From assembly GCA_934646185.1 (NCBI GenBank), contig CAKUEH010000016.1, positions 1 to 58,767 of the forward strand: 58,767 nucleotides of DNA, read 5' to 3'. Positions within the stretch are counted from its first letter, which is position 1. Every line of letters begins with the position of its first letter. The translations under genes were made by a program, and so were the position numbers. The notes beneath the pieces are model-generated. The model saw nothing but the letters and a program-made list of their open reading frames with translations. It was not told where the DNA came from and ran no database searches. Source of the DNA: an uncultured Oscillospiraceae bacterium (GTDB lineage: Bacteria > Bacillota > Clostridia > Oscillospirales > Oscillospiraceae). This document shows, piece by piece, positions 31,900 to 40,838 of this stretch.

Positions 31900-33812
31900 A
31901 CCCTCTTGAACTGCTTTTCCAGCTGCCGCTTTGTCAGCGTCACGCAGACGGGGCGGCCATGCGGGCAGTATTTGATATCGTCGCGGGACAAGACCTCCTG
32001 CACGAGCCGCCGCAGCTCCTCGTCAGAGGTCAGCCAGCCGGCCTTGATGGCCGATTTGCAGGCGATGGTGTGCAGCAGATTGTCACGCAGGCTGTCCGGG
32101 TCGAGCGTTTTTCCGGCCAGCAGATCGCCCGCCAGCTCCTGCAGAAGCGCCTTCGCGTCCTCCACATCCACGTCGGACGGGATCTGCCGGATGAGCACAT
32201 CCCCGCCCCCAAAGTCCTCTGTCTCGAACCCGCAGCGCTCCAGAAGCGCTTTGTTTTCCAGAACGGCCGCGGCCTCTTCTCTGGAAAGCTCCGCCGAGAC
32301 GGGGGCCAGCAGCAGCTGGGCCATGATGGGGTGGTCTTCCTTTTTGAGCGCCTCAAAGCGGATGCGCTCGTGCGCGGCATGCTTGTCGAGGAACAGAACG
32401 GCTTCGCCCTGCTCGACGATGATATACGTGTGCAGCGCTTCGCCGATGATGCGGAAGGGCTCCTCCGGGACGGAGAGCACCTGCTGCTGCGGCTCGGGTT
32501 CTTTGACCGGCTCCGGCTTCGGCTCGGGTCTGGCCTCTGGCTGCGGCTCGGGTCTCGGTTCCGGTCTGACCGCCGGCTTTGGTTCCTGCTTCGGAAGCGT
32601 GAAGGTCTGCTGGACAGGCGCGGGCTCTGAGCGCGGCAGCTGCACCGGCGAGGCCAGCACGGGCTGGGCAGGCTGCGCGGCGGGCTGCTGCGCGGCCTGA
32701 CGGCGGTATTCGGATGCCTGCATGGTCTGGTAGAAGCCGGGCTTCGGCGGCTGAACAGCCTTGGGCTGCGGCTGCGGAGCGGCCTCCTGCTTTTTCTCCG
32801 GCGTTTTCCATTCCGGGCGGCCCGCCGCTCTGGAAAGCGTGGACAAAACGGCATAGTGGACCGCGTCGAAGACCTCGCGCTCAGACAGGAATTTGACCTC
32901 TGTCTTGGCCGGGTGGACGTTCACGTCCACGGCCTGCACGGGCATGTCGATCTCCAGCACACAGGCCGGGAACCGGCCCACCATGATCTGGTTGCGGTAC
33001 GCCTCCTCCACCGCAGCGGAGAGCAGGCGGGACTTGATATAGCGGTTGTTGACGAAAAAGCTCTGCCAGGCGCGGTTGCCGCGCGTAGCGGTCGGCTTCG
33101 TGACAAAGCCGCGCACGCGGAGCTTTTCCCAGCTGCCGTCGACCGGCAGCATGTTGTTTGCCAGCTCCCGGCCATAGATGGCGTAGATCGCCGCCATGCG
33201 CTCGCCCTGGCCGTCGGTGTGCAGCTGCTCCTGCCCGTCCTTTAAAAAGCGGAAGGAGATCTCCGGGTGTGCGAGCGCCTGCTGCTGCACGACGGAGAAC
33301 ACAGCGGAGGACTCCGCCGCGTCGGATTTCATGAATTTCATCCGCGCGGGCGTGTTGTAAAACAGCTCCCGCACGAGGATCGTCGTGCCGCACGGGCAGC
33401 CGGCAGGCTCTTCGGACAAGACCTGTCCCGCCTCGAGATGCAGCCGGACGCCGGTTTCCGCGCCCTGCGCCCGCGTGAGCAGGTCGATCTTCGACACGGA
33501 CGAGATGGCCGCGAGCGCCTCGCCCCGGAAGCCGAGCGTGCCGATGCAGGCAAGATCCTCTTTTTTGCGGATCTTGCTCGTCGCGTGGCGGAGAAACGCC
33601 GTGCGGGCGTCGACGGGATCCATGCCGCAGCCGTCGTCGGTGATGCGCAGGAAGGTCATGCCGCCGTTTTGTAATTCTATTGTAATGTTTTTCGCGCCCG
33701 CGTCAATGGAATTTTCGACCAGCTCCTTGACGGCGGACGCCGGCCGCTCGACGACCTCGCCCGCGGCGATGAGATCCGCGACATGGCGGTCGAGCTGGAT
33801 GATCTTCGGCAT
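31896..33812 (-). CDS. mutL: DNA mismatch repair protein MutL
   Basis: A 638-residue GHKL ATPase. The N-terminal part has ELVENSIDAG (about residues 30-39), DDGCGMD and GFRGEAL. A long Pro/Gln/Glu-rich linker (about 330-435) follows. The C-terminal domain has DKHAAHERIRFE, the endonuclease motif usually written DQHA(x)2E(x)4E, here with Lys in place of Gln, and CPHGRP at the end. This is the endonuclease form of MutL expected in bacteria without MutH. ATG 33812 has GGAGGGATTCT. The gene is close to mutS, its partner. Confidence 0.97.
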   Translation of the reverse strand: MPKIIQLDRHVADLIAAGEVVERPASAVKELVENSIDAGAKNITIELQNGGMTFLRITDDGCGMDPVDARTAFLRHATSKIRKKEDLACIGTLGFRGEALAAISSVSKIDLLTRAQGAETGVRLHLEAGQVLSEEPAGCPCGTTILVRELFYNTPARMKFMKSDAAESSAVFSVVQQQALAHPEISFRFLKDGQEQLHTDGQGERMAAIYAIYGRELANNMLPVDGSWEKLRVRGFVTKPTATRGNRAWQSFFVNNRYIKSRLLSAAVEEAYRNQIMVGRFPACVLEIDMPVQAVDVNVHPAKTEVKFLSEREVFDAVHYAVLSTLSRAAGRPEWKTPEKKQEAAPQPQPKAVQPPKPGFYQTMQASEYRRQAAQQPAAQPAQPVLASPVQLPRSEPAPVQQTFTLPKQEPKPAVRPEPRPEPQPEARPEPKPEPVKEPEPQQQVLSVPEEPFRIIGEALHTYIIVEQGEAVLFLDKHAAHERIRFEALKKEDHPIMAQLLLAPVSAELSREEAAAVLENKALLERCGFETEDFGGGDVLIRQIPSDVDVEDAKALLQELAGDLLAGKTLDPDSLRDNLLHTIACKSAIKAGWLTSDEELRRLVQEVLSRDDIKYCPHGRPVCVTLTKRQLEKQFKRV

Positions 33813-33826
33813 AGAATCCCTCCGGA

Positions 33827-34534
33827 TCAGAAGTTCAGCTGCAAAAGCCCGAACGACAGCGCGTTCACAATGGCGTGCAGCGAGATGGACGCCCAGATCG
33901 TCCCGGCCTTTTCATACGTCCAGGCCAACGCGACAGAGGCGGGAAGATACGGGATGCAGCTCAGAAGCACCTTTCCGGCAGGATAGAGCATGAAATACTG
34001 CCAGTTGTGCATGAGCGTAAACAAAATGACGGAGACGACATAGGCCATGACGCGCGAGACCGGCTGGATGGAGCCGAAAACGAGTCCGCGCACGAGCGTC
34101 TCCTCGATGATGGGCGCGATGAGAATGGTCACAGCCATCATGACATACTGATTGTCGGAAATAAGCGAGCCGACCGTCTCGTTGTTATAGATCGTAAAGC
34201 CGGGGGCCAGTCTGGACAGCGCGAATTGCAGCACCCACGTGCCCGCGTAATACATCGCGAAGCCCAGAACCAGCGCCTGCACGAAATTCCAGAACAAGCC
34301 GCCGAAAAACGACTGCCGCAGAAAGCCGTGGAAGATCAGCAGCACCATCAGAAGATTGACGGCAAAATAGACGATGTTCATCGTCAGCGCCGTCATGCCG
34401 AGCGAGAGCTTCTCGTTGGCCAGCTGCAGAAGCAGATTCAAAATCAGCAGATAAAACGGCAGATAGAGCCACCCGGCGACCGTTTCAAATTTCGTCAGCC
34501 GGTAAGCAATCGAATGGGACGCCTTGCGGGCCAT
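33827..34534 (-). CDS. CPBP family intramembrane glutamic endopeptidase
   Basis: A 235-residue membrane protein with about seven or eight hydrophobic segments. The CPBP/Abi motifs are present: EETLVRG (about residues 141-147) and FTLMHNWQ (about 174-181), which hold the catalytic Glu and His residues of the CAAX-protease-like family. Members cleave prenylated or other membrane proteins, or act in self-immunity. ATG 34534 is chosen because GGAAGGCTGTCT lies in front; a longer frame would enter the repeat upstream. It sits between mutL and mutS, an insertion relative to many mutS-mutL pairs. Confidence 0.85.
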   Translation of the reverse strand: MARKASHSIAYRLTKFETVAGWLYLPFYLLILNLLLQLANEKLSLGMTALTMNIVYFAVNLLMVLLIFHGFLRQSFFGGLFWNFVQALVLGFAMYYAGTWVLQFALSRLAPGFTIYNNETVGSLISDNQYVMMAVTILIAPIIEETLVRGLVFGSIQPVSRVMAYVVSVILFTLMHNWQYFMLYPAGKVLLSCIPYLPASVALAWTYEKAGTIWASISLHAIVNALSFGLLQLNF

Positions 34535-34554
34535 AGACAGCCTTCCTTTCCGGT

Positions 34555-34717
34555 AAAGGCTCCCCTTGGGCACAAGGGGAGCTGGCGCGTAGCGCCTGAG
34601 GGGATTCGAATGTAGCTAACTTCGGAGCATTCTGAACAACGCGGCCCATCCCCTCTGTCATTTGCTTTGCAAATGCCACCTCCCCTTACCGCGCGGGGCG
34701 CGGCAAGAGGAGGCTTT
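34555..34717. repeat. MITE-like repeat, AAAGGCTCCCC family
   Basis: Begins AAAGGCTCCCCTTG and ends in AGGAGGCTTTT. Internal palindromes include CTCCCCTTG/CAAGGGGAG, GGCGC/GCGCC and ATTTGC/GCAAAT. The end sequences are inverted copies of each other. It lies between mutS and the CPBP gene on the operon path, so it would be transcribed. Confidence 0.75.
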
Positions 34718-34726
34718 TCGCCTCTT

Positions 34727-37330
34727 TTACAGCAGCTGCTTCAGCTGGTATAGCTGGTTGAGCGCCTCGATGGGGGTGAGCGTTTCGACGGTGATCGCTT
34801 CGAGCGCGCGGCGCAGCTCGTCCGACTGCATGTCGAGCATGGAGACCTGATCGGACACGGGCGCGGCCGCGGGCTTTGCGCGTTCCGGCGCGCCGGATTC
34901 GAGATCCCTGAGGATCTCCCGCGCGCGCGTAATGACCCGGTCGGGAATGCCCGCGAGCTTGGCGACCTCGATGCCGTAGCTGTCGTCCGCCGCGCCGGGG
35001 ACAATCTTGCGCAGGAAGATCATGTCCCCCTGCCGCTTCTTGACGGCGATGTTGAAGTTTTTGACGCCGGGCAGCGCCTGCTCGATATCCGTCAGCTCGT
35101 GATAATGCGTGGCAAAGAGCGTTTTCGCGCCCAGGCGCTTGCGGTCGGCCGCGTATTCGAGCACGGCGCGGGCAATCGCCATGCCGTCGAACGTCGACGT
35201 GCCCCTGCCGATCTCGTCGAGGATGAGAAGCGAGCGCGGCGTCGCGTTTTTGAGAATATCGGCGACCTCGGTCATTTCGACCATGAACGTCGACTGGCCG
35301 GAGGCCAGATCGTCCGACGCGCCGATGCGCGTGAACAGCCGGTCGACGATGCCGATGTGCGCCGACTGCGCCGGGACGAACGAGCCCATCTGCGCCATGA
35401 GGACGATGAGCGCGACCTGCCGCATGTAGGTCGATTTACCGGCCATATTCGGGCCGGTGATGATGGCCGTGCGGCAGTCCTCACTGCCAAGCATCGTGTC
35501 GTTCGGCACGAACAGCGCGTTTTTGAGCATCTGCTCGACGACCGGATGGCGGCCTGCTGTAATAGAGACGGTGTTCCCGAGATCGACCTCGGGCTTGCAG
35601 TAATGATTGTGGACGGCGACGGCGGCAAAGCTGCACAGCACGTCCAGCTGGGCGATGGCCTGCGCGGTCTGCTTGACGCGGGCGGCTTCTCCCGCGACAA
35701 ACTGCCGCAGCCCGACGAATAAATCATATTCCAGCGCCACGATGCGGTCCTTGGCCGTCAGGATGGTGTTTTCCAGCTCTTTGAGTTCTTCCGTGATATA
35801 CCGCTCGCCGGTCGAGAGCGTCTGCTTGCGGATATAGCTGTCCGGGACGAGATTCAGCTGTCCCTTGGCGACCTCGATATAATAGCCGAACACGCGGTTA
35901 TAGCCCACGCGCAGATTCCGGATGCCGGTCTTTTCCTTTTCCCGCGCCTCGATCTGCGTGAGCATGCCCTTGCCGCCGGACTGGACGGCGCGCAGCTCGT
36001 CGAGCTCTTTGTTCGCGCCGTCGCGGATGAGCCCGCCCTCGCGCAGCAAAAACGGGGGATCGTCGACGATGGTCGCGTCGATCTTCTCCTTGAGATCCGT
36101 CAGCGTGTCGAGCTGCTCGAAAAGCGTCTGCAAATACGGCGCACGCATGCCGGACAGGCGCTCTTTCACAGCGGGCAGACTCGCCGCGCCCTGTGACAGC
36201 GCGGCAAGATCGCGGCAGGAGGCCGTGCCGGTCATGATGCGGGTCATGGCGCGCTCAAAATCCGTAATTTCGCGCAGGGACAGGATCAGCTCTTCCCGGT
36301 CGATGGTCTTTTTGACCAGCTCCTCGACGGCGGTCAGGCGGCGCGTGATCTGCGCGGGGCTGAGAAGCGGCCGCTCCATCCACGCCCGGAGAAGACGGCC
36401 GCCCATGGCAGTCTTCGTCTTGTCGAGCACCCAGAGAAGGCTCCCACGCTTTTCCTTCGCGCGCATCGTCTCCGTCAGCTCGAGATTGCGCCGTGCGGCG
36501 AGATCGAGCTGCATGAATTTGCCCGCGATATACAATTCCAGCTCCCGGATGTGCGGCAGGTCGTTTTTCTGCAGATCGCGCAGCGTCGTGAGAAGCGCGC
36601 CCGCCGCGGCGATCACGCACGGCATATTCGCAAGGCCGAGCGCCTCCGGCGATTGAGAAAACTGCGCCGTCACGGCGGCCTCGCACAGCGCGGGGTCAAA
36701 CTGCGCGTCCGTTCCCAGATTCACGCAGGTGTGGAAGCGGTCGCGCAGGAAGTCGGTCAGCGCGCCGTCCTCCGCAGCCGTGCCGCCCAGAAGGGCCTCG
36801 GACGGCAGAAAGCTGCCGAGCTCGTTCTGCACGTCCTGCATGGCGTCGGCTCCGGAAACCTGCGTCGCGCTGAACGCGCCGGTCGACACGTCGCAGAAGC
36901 AAAGGCCGTAGACCCCGGCCGCGCCGTAAACGCAGGCGTAATAATTATTTTTGGATTCCACCAGCATCGAGCTTTCCGTCACGGAGCCGGGCGTCACGAT
37001 GCGGATGATGTCGCGCTTCACCAGCCCCTTCGCCAGCGCGGGATCCTCCATCTGCTCGCAGATGGCGACCTTATAGCCCTTGGCGACCAGCCGCGCGATA
37101 TAGCTCTCCGAGGAATGATACGGCACGCCGCACATGGGGATCTTGTCCTCCGCGCTCTTGTCCTTGGCATGGTCGCGCGAGGTGAGCGTCAGATCGAGCT
37201 CGCGCGAGGCAATGCGCGCGTCCTCCTCGAACATCTCATAAAAATCGCCCAGCCGGAAAAACAGCAGGCAGTCCGGATTGCGCTCCTTGACCGCATAATA
37301 CTGCTGCATCATGGGGGTGAGTTCGGCCAT
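34727..37330 (-). CDS. mutS: DNA mismatch repair protein MutS
   Basis: An 867-residue MutS. The mismatch-recognition domain has the wedge FRLGDFYEMF (about residues 21-30, with the F-x-E motif). The ATPase has Walker A GPNMAGKST near 625, the QVALIVLMAQ helix and LLILDEIGRGTST near 700. It binds mispairs and recruits MutL. ATG 37330 is selected because GGAGG lies eight bases in front; an in-frame TTG two codons earlier is less likely. A helix-turn-helix and a short C-terminal tail complete the chain. Confidence 0.97.
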   Translation of the reverse strand: MAELTPMMQQYYAVKERNPDCLLFFRLGDFYEMFEEDARIASRELDLTLTSRDHAKDKSAEDKIPMCGVPYHSSESYIARLVAKGYKVAICEQMEDPALAKGLVKRDIIRIVTPGSVTESSMLVESKNNYYACVYGAAGVYGLCFCDVSTGAFSATQVSGADAMQDVQNELGSFLPSEALLGGTAAEDGALTDFLRDRFHTCVNLGTDAQFDPALCEAAVTAQFSQSPEALGLANMPCVIAAAGALLTTLRDLQKNDLPHIRELELYIAGKFMQLDLAARRNLELTETMRAKEKRGSLLWVLDKTKTAMGGRLLRAWMERPLLSPAQITRRLTAVEELVKKTIDREELILSLREITDFERAMTRIMTGTASCRDLAALSQGAASLPAVKERLSGMRAPYLQTLFEQLDTLTDLKEKIDATIVDDPPFLLREGGLIRDGANKELDELRAVQSGGKGMLTQIEAREKEKTGIRNLRVGYNRVFGYYIEVAKGQLNLVPDSYIRKQTLSTGERYITEELKELENTILTAKDRIVALEYDLFVGLRQFVAGEAARVKQTAQAIAQLDVLCSFAAVAVHNHYCKPEVDLGNTVSITAGRHPVVEQMLKNALFVPNDTMLGSEDCRTAIITGPNMAGKSTYMRQVALIVLMAQMGSFVPAQSAHIGIVDRLFTRIGASDDLASGQSTFMVEMTEVADILKNATPRSLLILDEIGRGTSTFDGMAIARAVLEYAADRKRLGAKTLFATHYHELTDIEQALPGVKNFNIAVKKRQGDMIFLRKIVPGAADDSYGIEVAKLAGIPDRVITRAREILRDLESGAPERAKPAAAPVSDQVSMLDMQSDELRRALEAITVETLTPIEALNQLYQLKQLL

Positions 37331-37417
37331 AATCAAAACCTCCGGGTTTTCTCTTTCTGTAGGGTGCTGCGGATTTTATGCTGACTTTCGACGAATCCGT
37401 ATGCATTTTCGCATTCG

Positions 37418-38821
37418 TTATTGGATCTCGCCTACAAGGCTCCATGTTGTGCAGCCGGTGATCGTTACATCGAAAAACTGTCCGATCAGGCTGTCGTCTC
37501 CTGCGAAGCGGACGAGGCGGCCGCCCTCGGTGCGGGCGGTGAGCATGTCCTTGTCGCGGCCGTCGCAGAGCACACGGACGGTCTTGCCGATATAGCCCTG
37601 ATGAATTTCCAGGGAAATATGGTTCTGCACATCGCAGAGCCGGTCGAAGCGGCGGTTCTTTTCTTCCCTGGGCGTTGGATCGTCCATCTTTGCCGCGGGC
37701 GTACCCGCGCGCGGGGAGAAGATGAAGGTAAACAGCGCGTCATAGCGCACGTCTTCAATCAAACTGATCGTATCTTCAAACTCTTCCTCCGTCTCGCCGG
37801 GGAAGCCGACGATGACGTCGCTGGTCAAAACCAGCTCGGGCATGATCTCGCGGCCATAATGCGCCAGCTTCAGATAGTCCGCGCGGGTATAGTGCCGGTT
37901 CATGGCTTTCAGCACCCGGTCGTTGCCGGACTGGAAGGGCAGATGGAACTGCTTTGCGATCTTGGGATATTTCGCGATCGTGTCAAAGAGCTTTTTACTT
38001 GCGTCCTTCGGGTGGCTCGTCATGAAGCGCAGCCAGAATTCGCCCGGCAGCTGCGCGATCTCGGCCATGAGATCGGCAAAATCGACGCCCAGCCCCAAGT
38101 CCTTTCCGTAGGAGTTGACGTTCTGGCCCAGCAGCGTAATGTCCTTATAGCCCGCCGCGATGAGGTCCTTGACCTCGTCCAGAATCTCTTCGGGCCGTCT
38201 CGACCGCTCCCGCCCGCGGACATACGGCACGATGCAATACGAGCAGAAATTGTTGCAGCCGTACATGATCGATACCCACGCCTTGAGGTTCGACGAGCGC
38301 ACGACGGGAATGCCCTCGGCGATGTTGCCCGCGGAATCGTCCACGGCGAAGATGCGCCGGTTCGTGCGCAGGACGCTCTGCAGCAGCTCCGGGAAGCGCC
38401 ACAGCTCGTGCGGGTTGAATACGCCGTCGACGTGGCGGTAGCTGTTTTTGATGCGGTCGACGACCTGCGGCTGGCCCATCATGCAGCCGCAGAGGAAAAT
38501 TTTCTGCTCCGGATGCCGGGCCTTCGTGTGTACGAGCGCGCCGACGTTGCCGTAGACGCGGGTCTCCGCATGCTCGCGGATGGCGCAGGTGTTGATGACG
38601 ATGCAGTCCGCGCCCTCTTCTGTGTCCGCGATCTCATAGCCGCTTGCGCGCAGCATGCCGCGGATGCGTTCGGAATCCGCCTCGTTCTGCTGGCAGCCGT
38701 ATGTATCGACGAAGGCCCGCGGCGTCCTGCCGCGCGCGGCCCAAAGGGCTTTGATCTGTTCGCAGACAGCCGCTTCCTTTTCCAGCGCCTCCTGCGGGAT
38801 CACAACGGGTTTGCGTTCCAT
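37418..38821 (-). CDS. miaB: tRNA-2-methylthio-N6-dimethylallyladenosine synthase MiaB
   Basis: A 467-residue radical SAM methylthiotransferase that adds a methylthio group to i6A37 in tRNA, acting after MiaA. The N-terminal UPF0004 domain with three cysteines (CQQNEAD near 44, NTCAIRE near 79, CGCMMG near 113) is followed by the radical SAM motif CNNFCSYC (about 187-194) and IVPYVRGRERSR. A TRAM domain makes up the last about 65 residues. The first cysteine and motif set match MiaB rather than MtaB or RimO. The start ATG 38821 has CGGAGGAAACGCAC; a strong promoter lies upstream. First gene of the long leftward run. Confidence 0.96.
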   Translation of the reverse strand: MERKPVVIPQEALEKEAAVCEQIKALWAARGRTPRAFVDTYGCQQNEADSERIRGMLRASGYEIADTEEGADCIVINTCAIREHAETRVYGNVGALVHTKARHPEQKIFLCGCMMGQPQVVDRIKNSYRHVDGVFNPHELWRFPELLQSVLRTNRRIFAVDDSAGNIAEGIPVVRSSNLKAWVSIMYGCNNFCSYCIVPYVRGRERSRRPEEILDEVKDLIAAGYKDITLLGQNVNSYGKDLGLGVDFADLMAEIAQLPGEFWLRFMTSHPKDASKKLFDTIAKYPKIAKQFHLPFQSGNDRVLKAMNRHYTRADYLKLAHYGREIMPELVLTSDVIVGFPGETEEEFEDTISLIEDVRYDALFTFIFSPRAGTPAAKMDDPTPREEKNRRFDRLCDVQNHISLEIHQGYIGKTVRVLCDGRDKDMLTARTEGGRLVRFAGDDSLIGQFFDVTITGCTTWSLVGEIQ

Positions 38822-38856
38822 GTGCGTTTCCTCCGAACTGCATAACTTAACAATTT

Positions 38857-38885
38857 ATTATAGCAGATTCTATGTGGATTTGCAA
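38857..38885 (-). promoter_or_regulatory. Promoter of the miaB-mutS-mutL run
   Basis: On the minus strand TTGCAA (38880-38885) and TATAAT (38857-38862) are separated by 17 bases, 36 bases before ATG. Confidence 0.8.
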
Positions 38886-38893
38886 CGGATGAA

Positions 38894-39048
38894 AAAGGCT
38901 CCCCTTTGAACAAAGGGGAGCTGTCAGCGAAGCTGGCTGAGGGGATTACGCTGTGTAGCTGCAAATTTCAAAGCGCTCCGAAATTCGCAACGTTCGAATC
39001 CCCTCAGGCCCTTCGGGCCAGCTCCCCTTGGGCCCAAGGGGAGCCTTT
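38894..39048. repeat. MITE-like repeat with inverted ends, best preserved copy
   Basis: A 155-base unit with ends AAAGGCTCCCCTTT and (inverted) GGGGAGCCTTT. Each end continues into a hairpin (CTCCCCTTTG/CAAAGGGGAG and CTCCCCTTG/CAAGGGGAG). Sub-terminal GAGGGGATT and AATCCCCTC also face each other. It fills the gap between the miaB promoter and the TSUP gene end. Confidence 0.8.
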
Positions 39049-39059
39049 GGGGTCGGCGT

Positions 39060-39833
39060 TCATCCCGCGATCAGACCCTGGATGACCTTTGCGGCCAGGA
39101 GGATGAGGACGATGATGATGGCGGGCTTTACGATCTTCGATCCGTTTTTGATGGCGAGGCCGGCGCCGATGAAATGGCCGAGGATGCTCGACACCGTGCC
39201 GATGAGGCCGAGGACGAGGAAGACCTTGCCGCTTAAAAGACTGGTCAGGAGCGAAGCGATGTTAGACGACAGATTCACGAGCTTGACGTTGCCGCCCGCC
39301 GTGCGCACGTCGAGCTTGCCGAGATTGCAGAAAATGAGCAGCAGGAACGTGCCCGTGCCAGGCCCGTAGAATCCGTCGTACGCGCCGACGACGAGCGCGG
39401 TCAGATAGACGATGGCCATCTGCTTTTTGGGATCGATGTCGCCGCGCTCCTCCGGCAGCTGCCGCTGGCGCAGCACGACAAAGGCCACGACCGGCAGCAC
39501 GATCAGCAGCAGATACTGCAGGTACACCTCGGAGATCATCAGCTGCAATTTTGTTCCGAAAAACGAGCCGATCAGCGCCAGAACAATGGACGGAATGCCG
39601 AGCTTCCAGTCGACATAGCCGTTTTTGATATATCGGCCCGTGGAAAACGCGGTGCCGATGGAGGAGGAAAACTTATTTGTGCCCAGCGCGAAGTGCATCG
39701 GAAGTCCCGCCAGCAGATACGTCGGGACGGAAATAATGCCGCCGCCGCCCGCGATGGCGTCCATGAACGACGCAAAGAATACGCCGATGACGACGATGAC
39801 GACCATTTGTACTGTCAGATCCTGTACGCCCAT
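39060..39833 (-). CDS. TSUP family sulfite/anion exporter
   Basis: A 257-residue membrane protein of the TauE/SafE (TSUP) family with about eight hydrophobic segments. FMDAIAGGGGIISVPTYL (about residues 22-39) and its repeat GAYDGFYGPGTGTFLLL (about 150-166) are the paired signature motifs. Family members export sulfite, sulfoacetate or similar small organic anions; the substrate is not known here. ATG 39833 is chosen for AAAGGAGAGATATAAA; a longer frame would run into the HAD gene. The start is one base from the stop of the HAD gene, so the two are translationally coupled. Confidence 0.88.
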   Translation of the reverse strand: MGVQDLTVQMVVIVVIGVFFASFMDAIAGGGGIISVPTYLLAGLPMHFALGTNKFSSSIGTAFSTGRYIKNGYVDWKLGIPSIVLALIGSFFGTKLQLMISEVYLQYLLLIVLPVVAFVVLRQRQLPEERGDIDPKKQMAIVYLTALVVGAYDGFYGPGTGTFLLLIFCNLGKLDVRTAGGNVKLVNLSSNIASLLTSLLSGKVFLVLGLIGTVSSILGHFIGAGLAIKNGSKIVKPAIIIVLILLAAKVIQGLIAG

Positions 39834-39834
39834 T

Positions 39835-40659
39835 TTATATCTCTCCTTTGATTGCAAGCTCCAGCATATCGGCCACGCCGCCTTCTTCATTCGTCGGCGC
39901 GATCAGATCCGCCTTCCGCTTGAGCGCTTCTTCCCCGTTTCCCATCGCGACGCCGACGCCCGCAAAGTCGAGCATGGCCGCGTCGTTGCCGCTGTCGCCG
40001 ATGGCCATGACCCGCTCGCGCGGGATGCCGAGTTTTTTGCACAGCGCTGCAAGCGCAATGCCCTTGCTGGTGTTCGGGTTCATGACCTCCAGATCAACGT
40101 AGCCCGCGCCTGTCACGAAATACGGCAGCTTTGTCAGATCGGCCATGGCCCTTTCACACTCGGCCTGACTGGAAAACGGCACATAGAGCTTTTCCACGGG
40201 TTTACCCCAACCGGCGACCATGGCGTCCAGATCGTCGACAAATTCATGCGACCGCTCAAACAGCCACCGGAAGTCGGCGGGATAATAGCGCTCAAAGCGC
40301 GCCATCTGCTCTTTGGAGTTATACACAATGCCGCCGGAGAAGAAATTGATGAGCCCGTCGTACCGGCGCACGTGGGAATAGATCAGCCGCGCGTCGTCCG
40401 GAGAGAGCGGGCAGTGGTAGAGTGTTTCACCGGTCTTCAGATCCTGCGCGATCGCGCCGGTCTGCGTGACGGCGTAGCGGAGCTGCGGAAGCGCGTCTAA
40501 AATATACCAGCACTCCCCCGGCGCGCGTCCGGTACACAGAACGAGCTGGATGCCGTGCTCCGCGGCGCGCCGCGCCGCAGCCTGCACGCGCGGCAGAACA
40601 CGCTGGTCGGCAGTGACGAGCGTGCCGTCAACATCGACGGCCACAAGACGGATAGCCAT
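39835..40659 (-). CDS. Cof-type HAD-IIB phosphatase
   Basis: A 274-residue phosphatase. Motif I DVDGTLV is at residues 8-14, motif II CTGRAP near 42, a type IIB cap in the middle, motif III lysine near 190 (NTSKGIAL) and motif IV GDSGNDAAML near 215. These enzymes dephosphorylate sugar phosphates, PLP or flavin mononucleotide. ATG 40659 is chosen since GAGGTACTTTGCGT precedes it. A promoter with a 17-base spacer lies upstream and points away from secA. First gene of a two-gene unit with TSUP. Confidence 0.92.
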   Translation of the reverse strand: MAIRLVAVDVDGTLVTADQRVLPRVQAAARRAAEHGIQLVLCTGRAPGECWYILDALPQLRYAVTQTGAIAQDLKTGETLYHCPLSPDDARLIYSHVRRYDGLINFFSGGIVYNSKEQMARFERYYPADFRWLFERSHEFVDDLDAMVAGWGKPVEKLYVPFSSQAECERAMADLTKLPYFVTGAGYVDLEVMNPNTSKGIALAALCKKLGIPRERVMAIGDSGNDAAMLDFAGVGVAMGNGEEALKRKADLIAPTNEEGGVADMLELAIKGEI

Positions 40660-40694
40660 ACGCAAAGTACCTCGATACCATAAAAATCAAACTC

Positions 40695-40723
40695 ATTTTA
40701 CCAGTCCCGTCCGGGTAAATCAA
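40695..40723 (-). promoter_or_regulatory. Promoter of the HAD-TSUP unit
   Basis: On the minus strand TTGATT (40718-40723) and TAAAAT (40695-40700) are 17 bases apart. Confidence 0.65.
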
Positions 40724-40838
40724 GCCGCCGAAATTCACAATTTCTTCTTTTTTTACCGGTCTGTATGTGCTATAATTGCACTTTAGAATACGAAAACCGC
40801 CGCAGCGCGCACCGCGCGGCGCAGAAAGGGTTTTTACC

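Noticed and set aside
36551..37384. Plus-strand frame opposite mutS N-terminus
   Set aside because: Shadow of mutS; no ribosome site and composition typical of antisense high-GC DNA.
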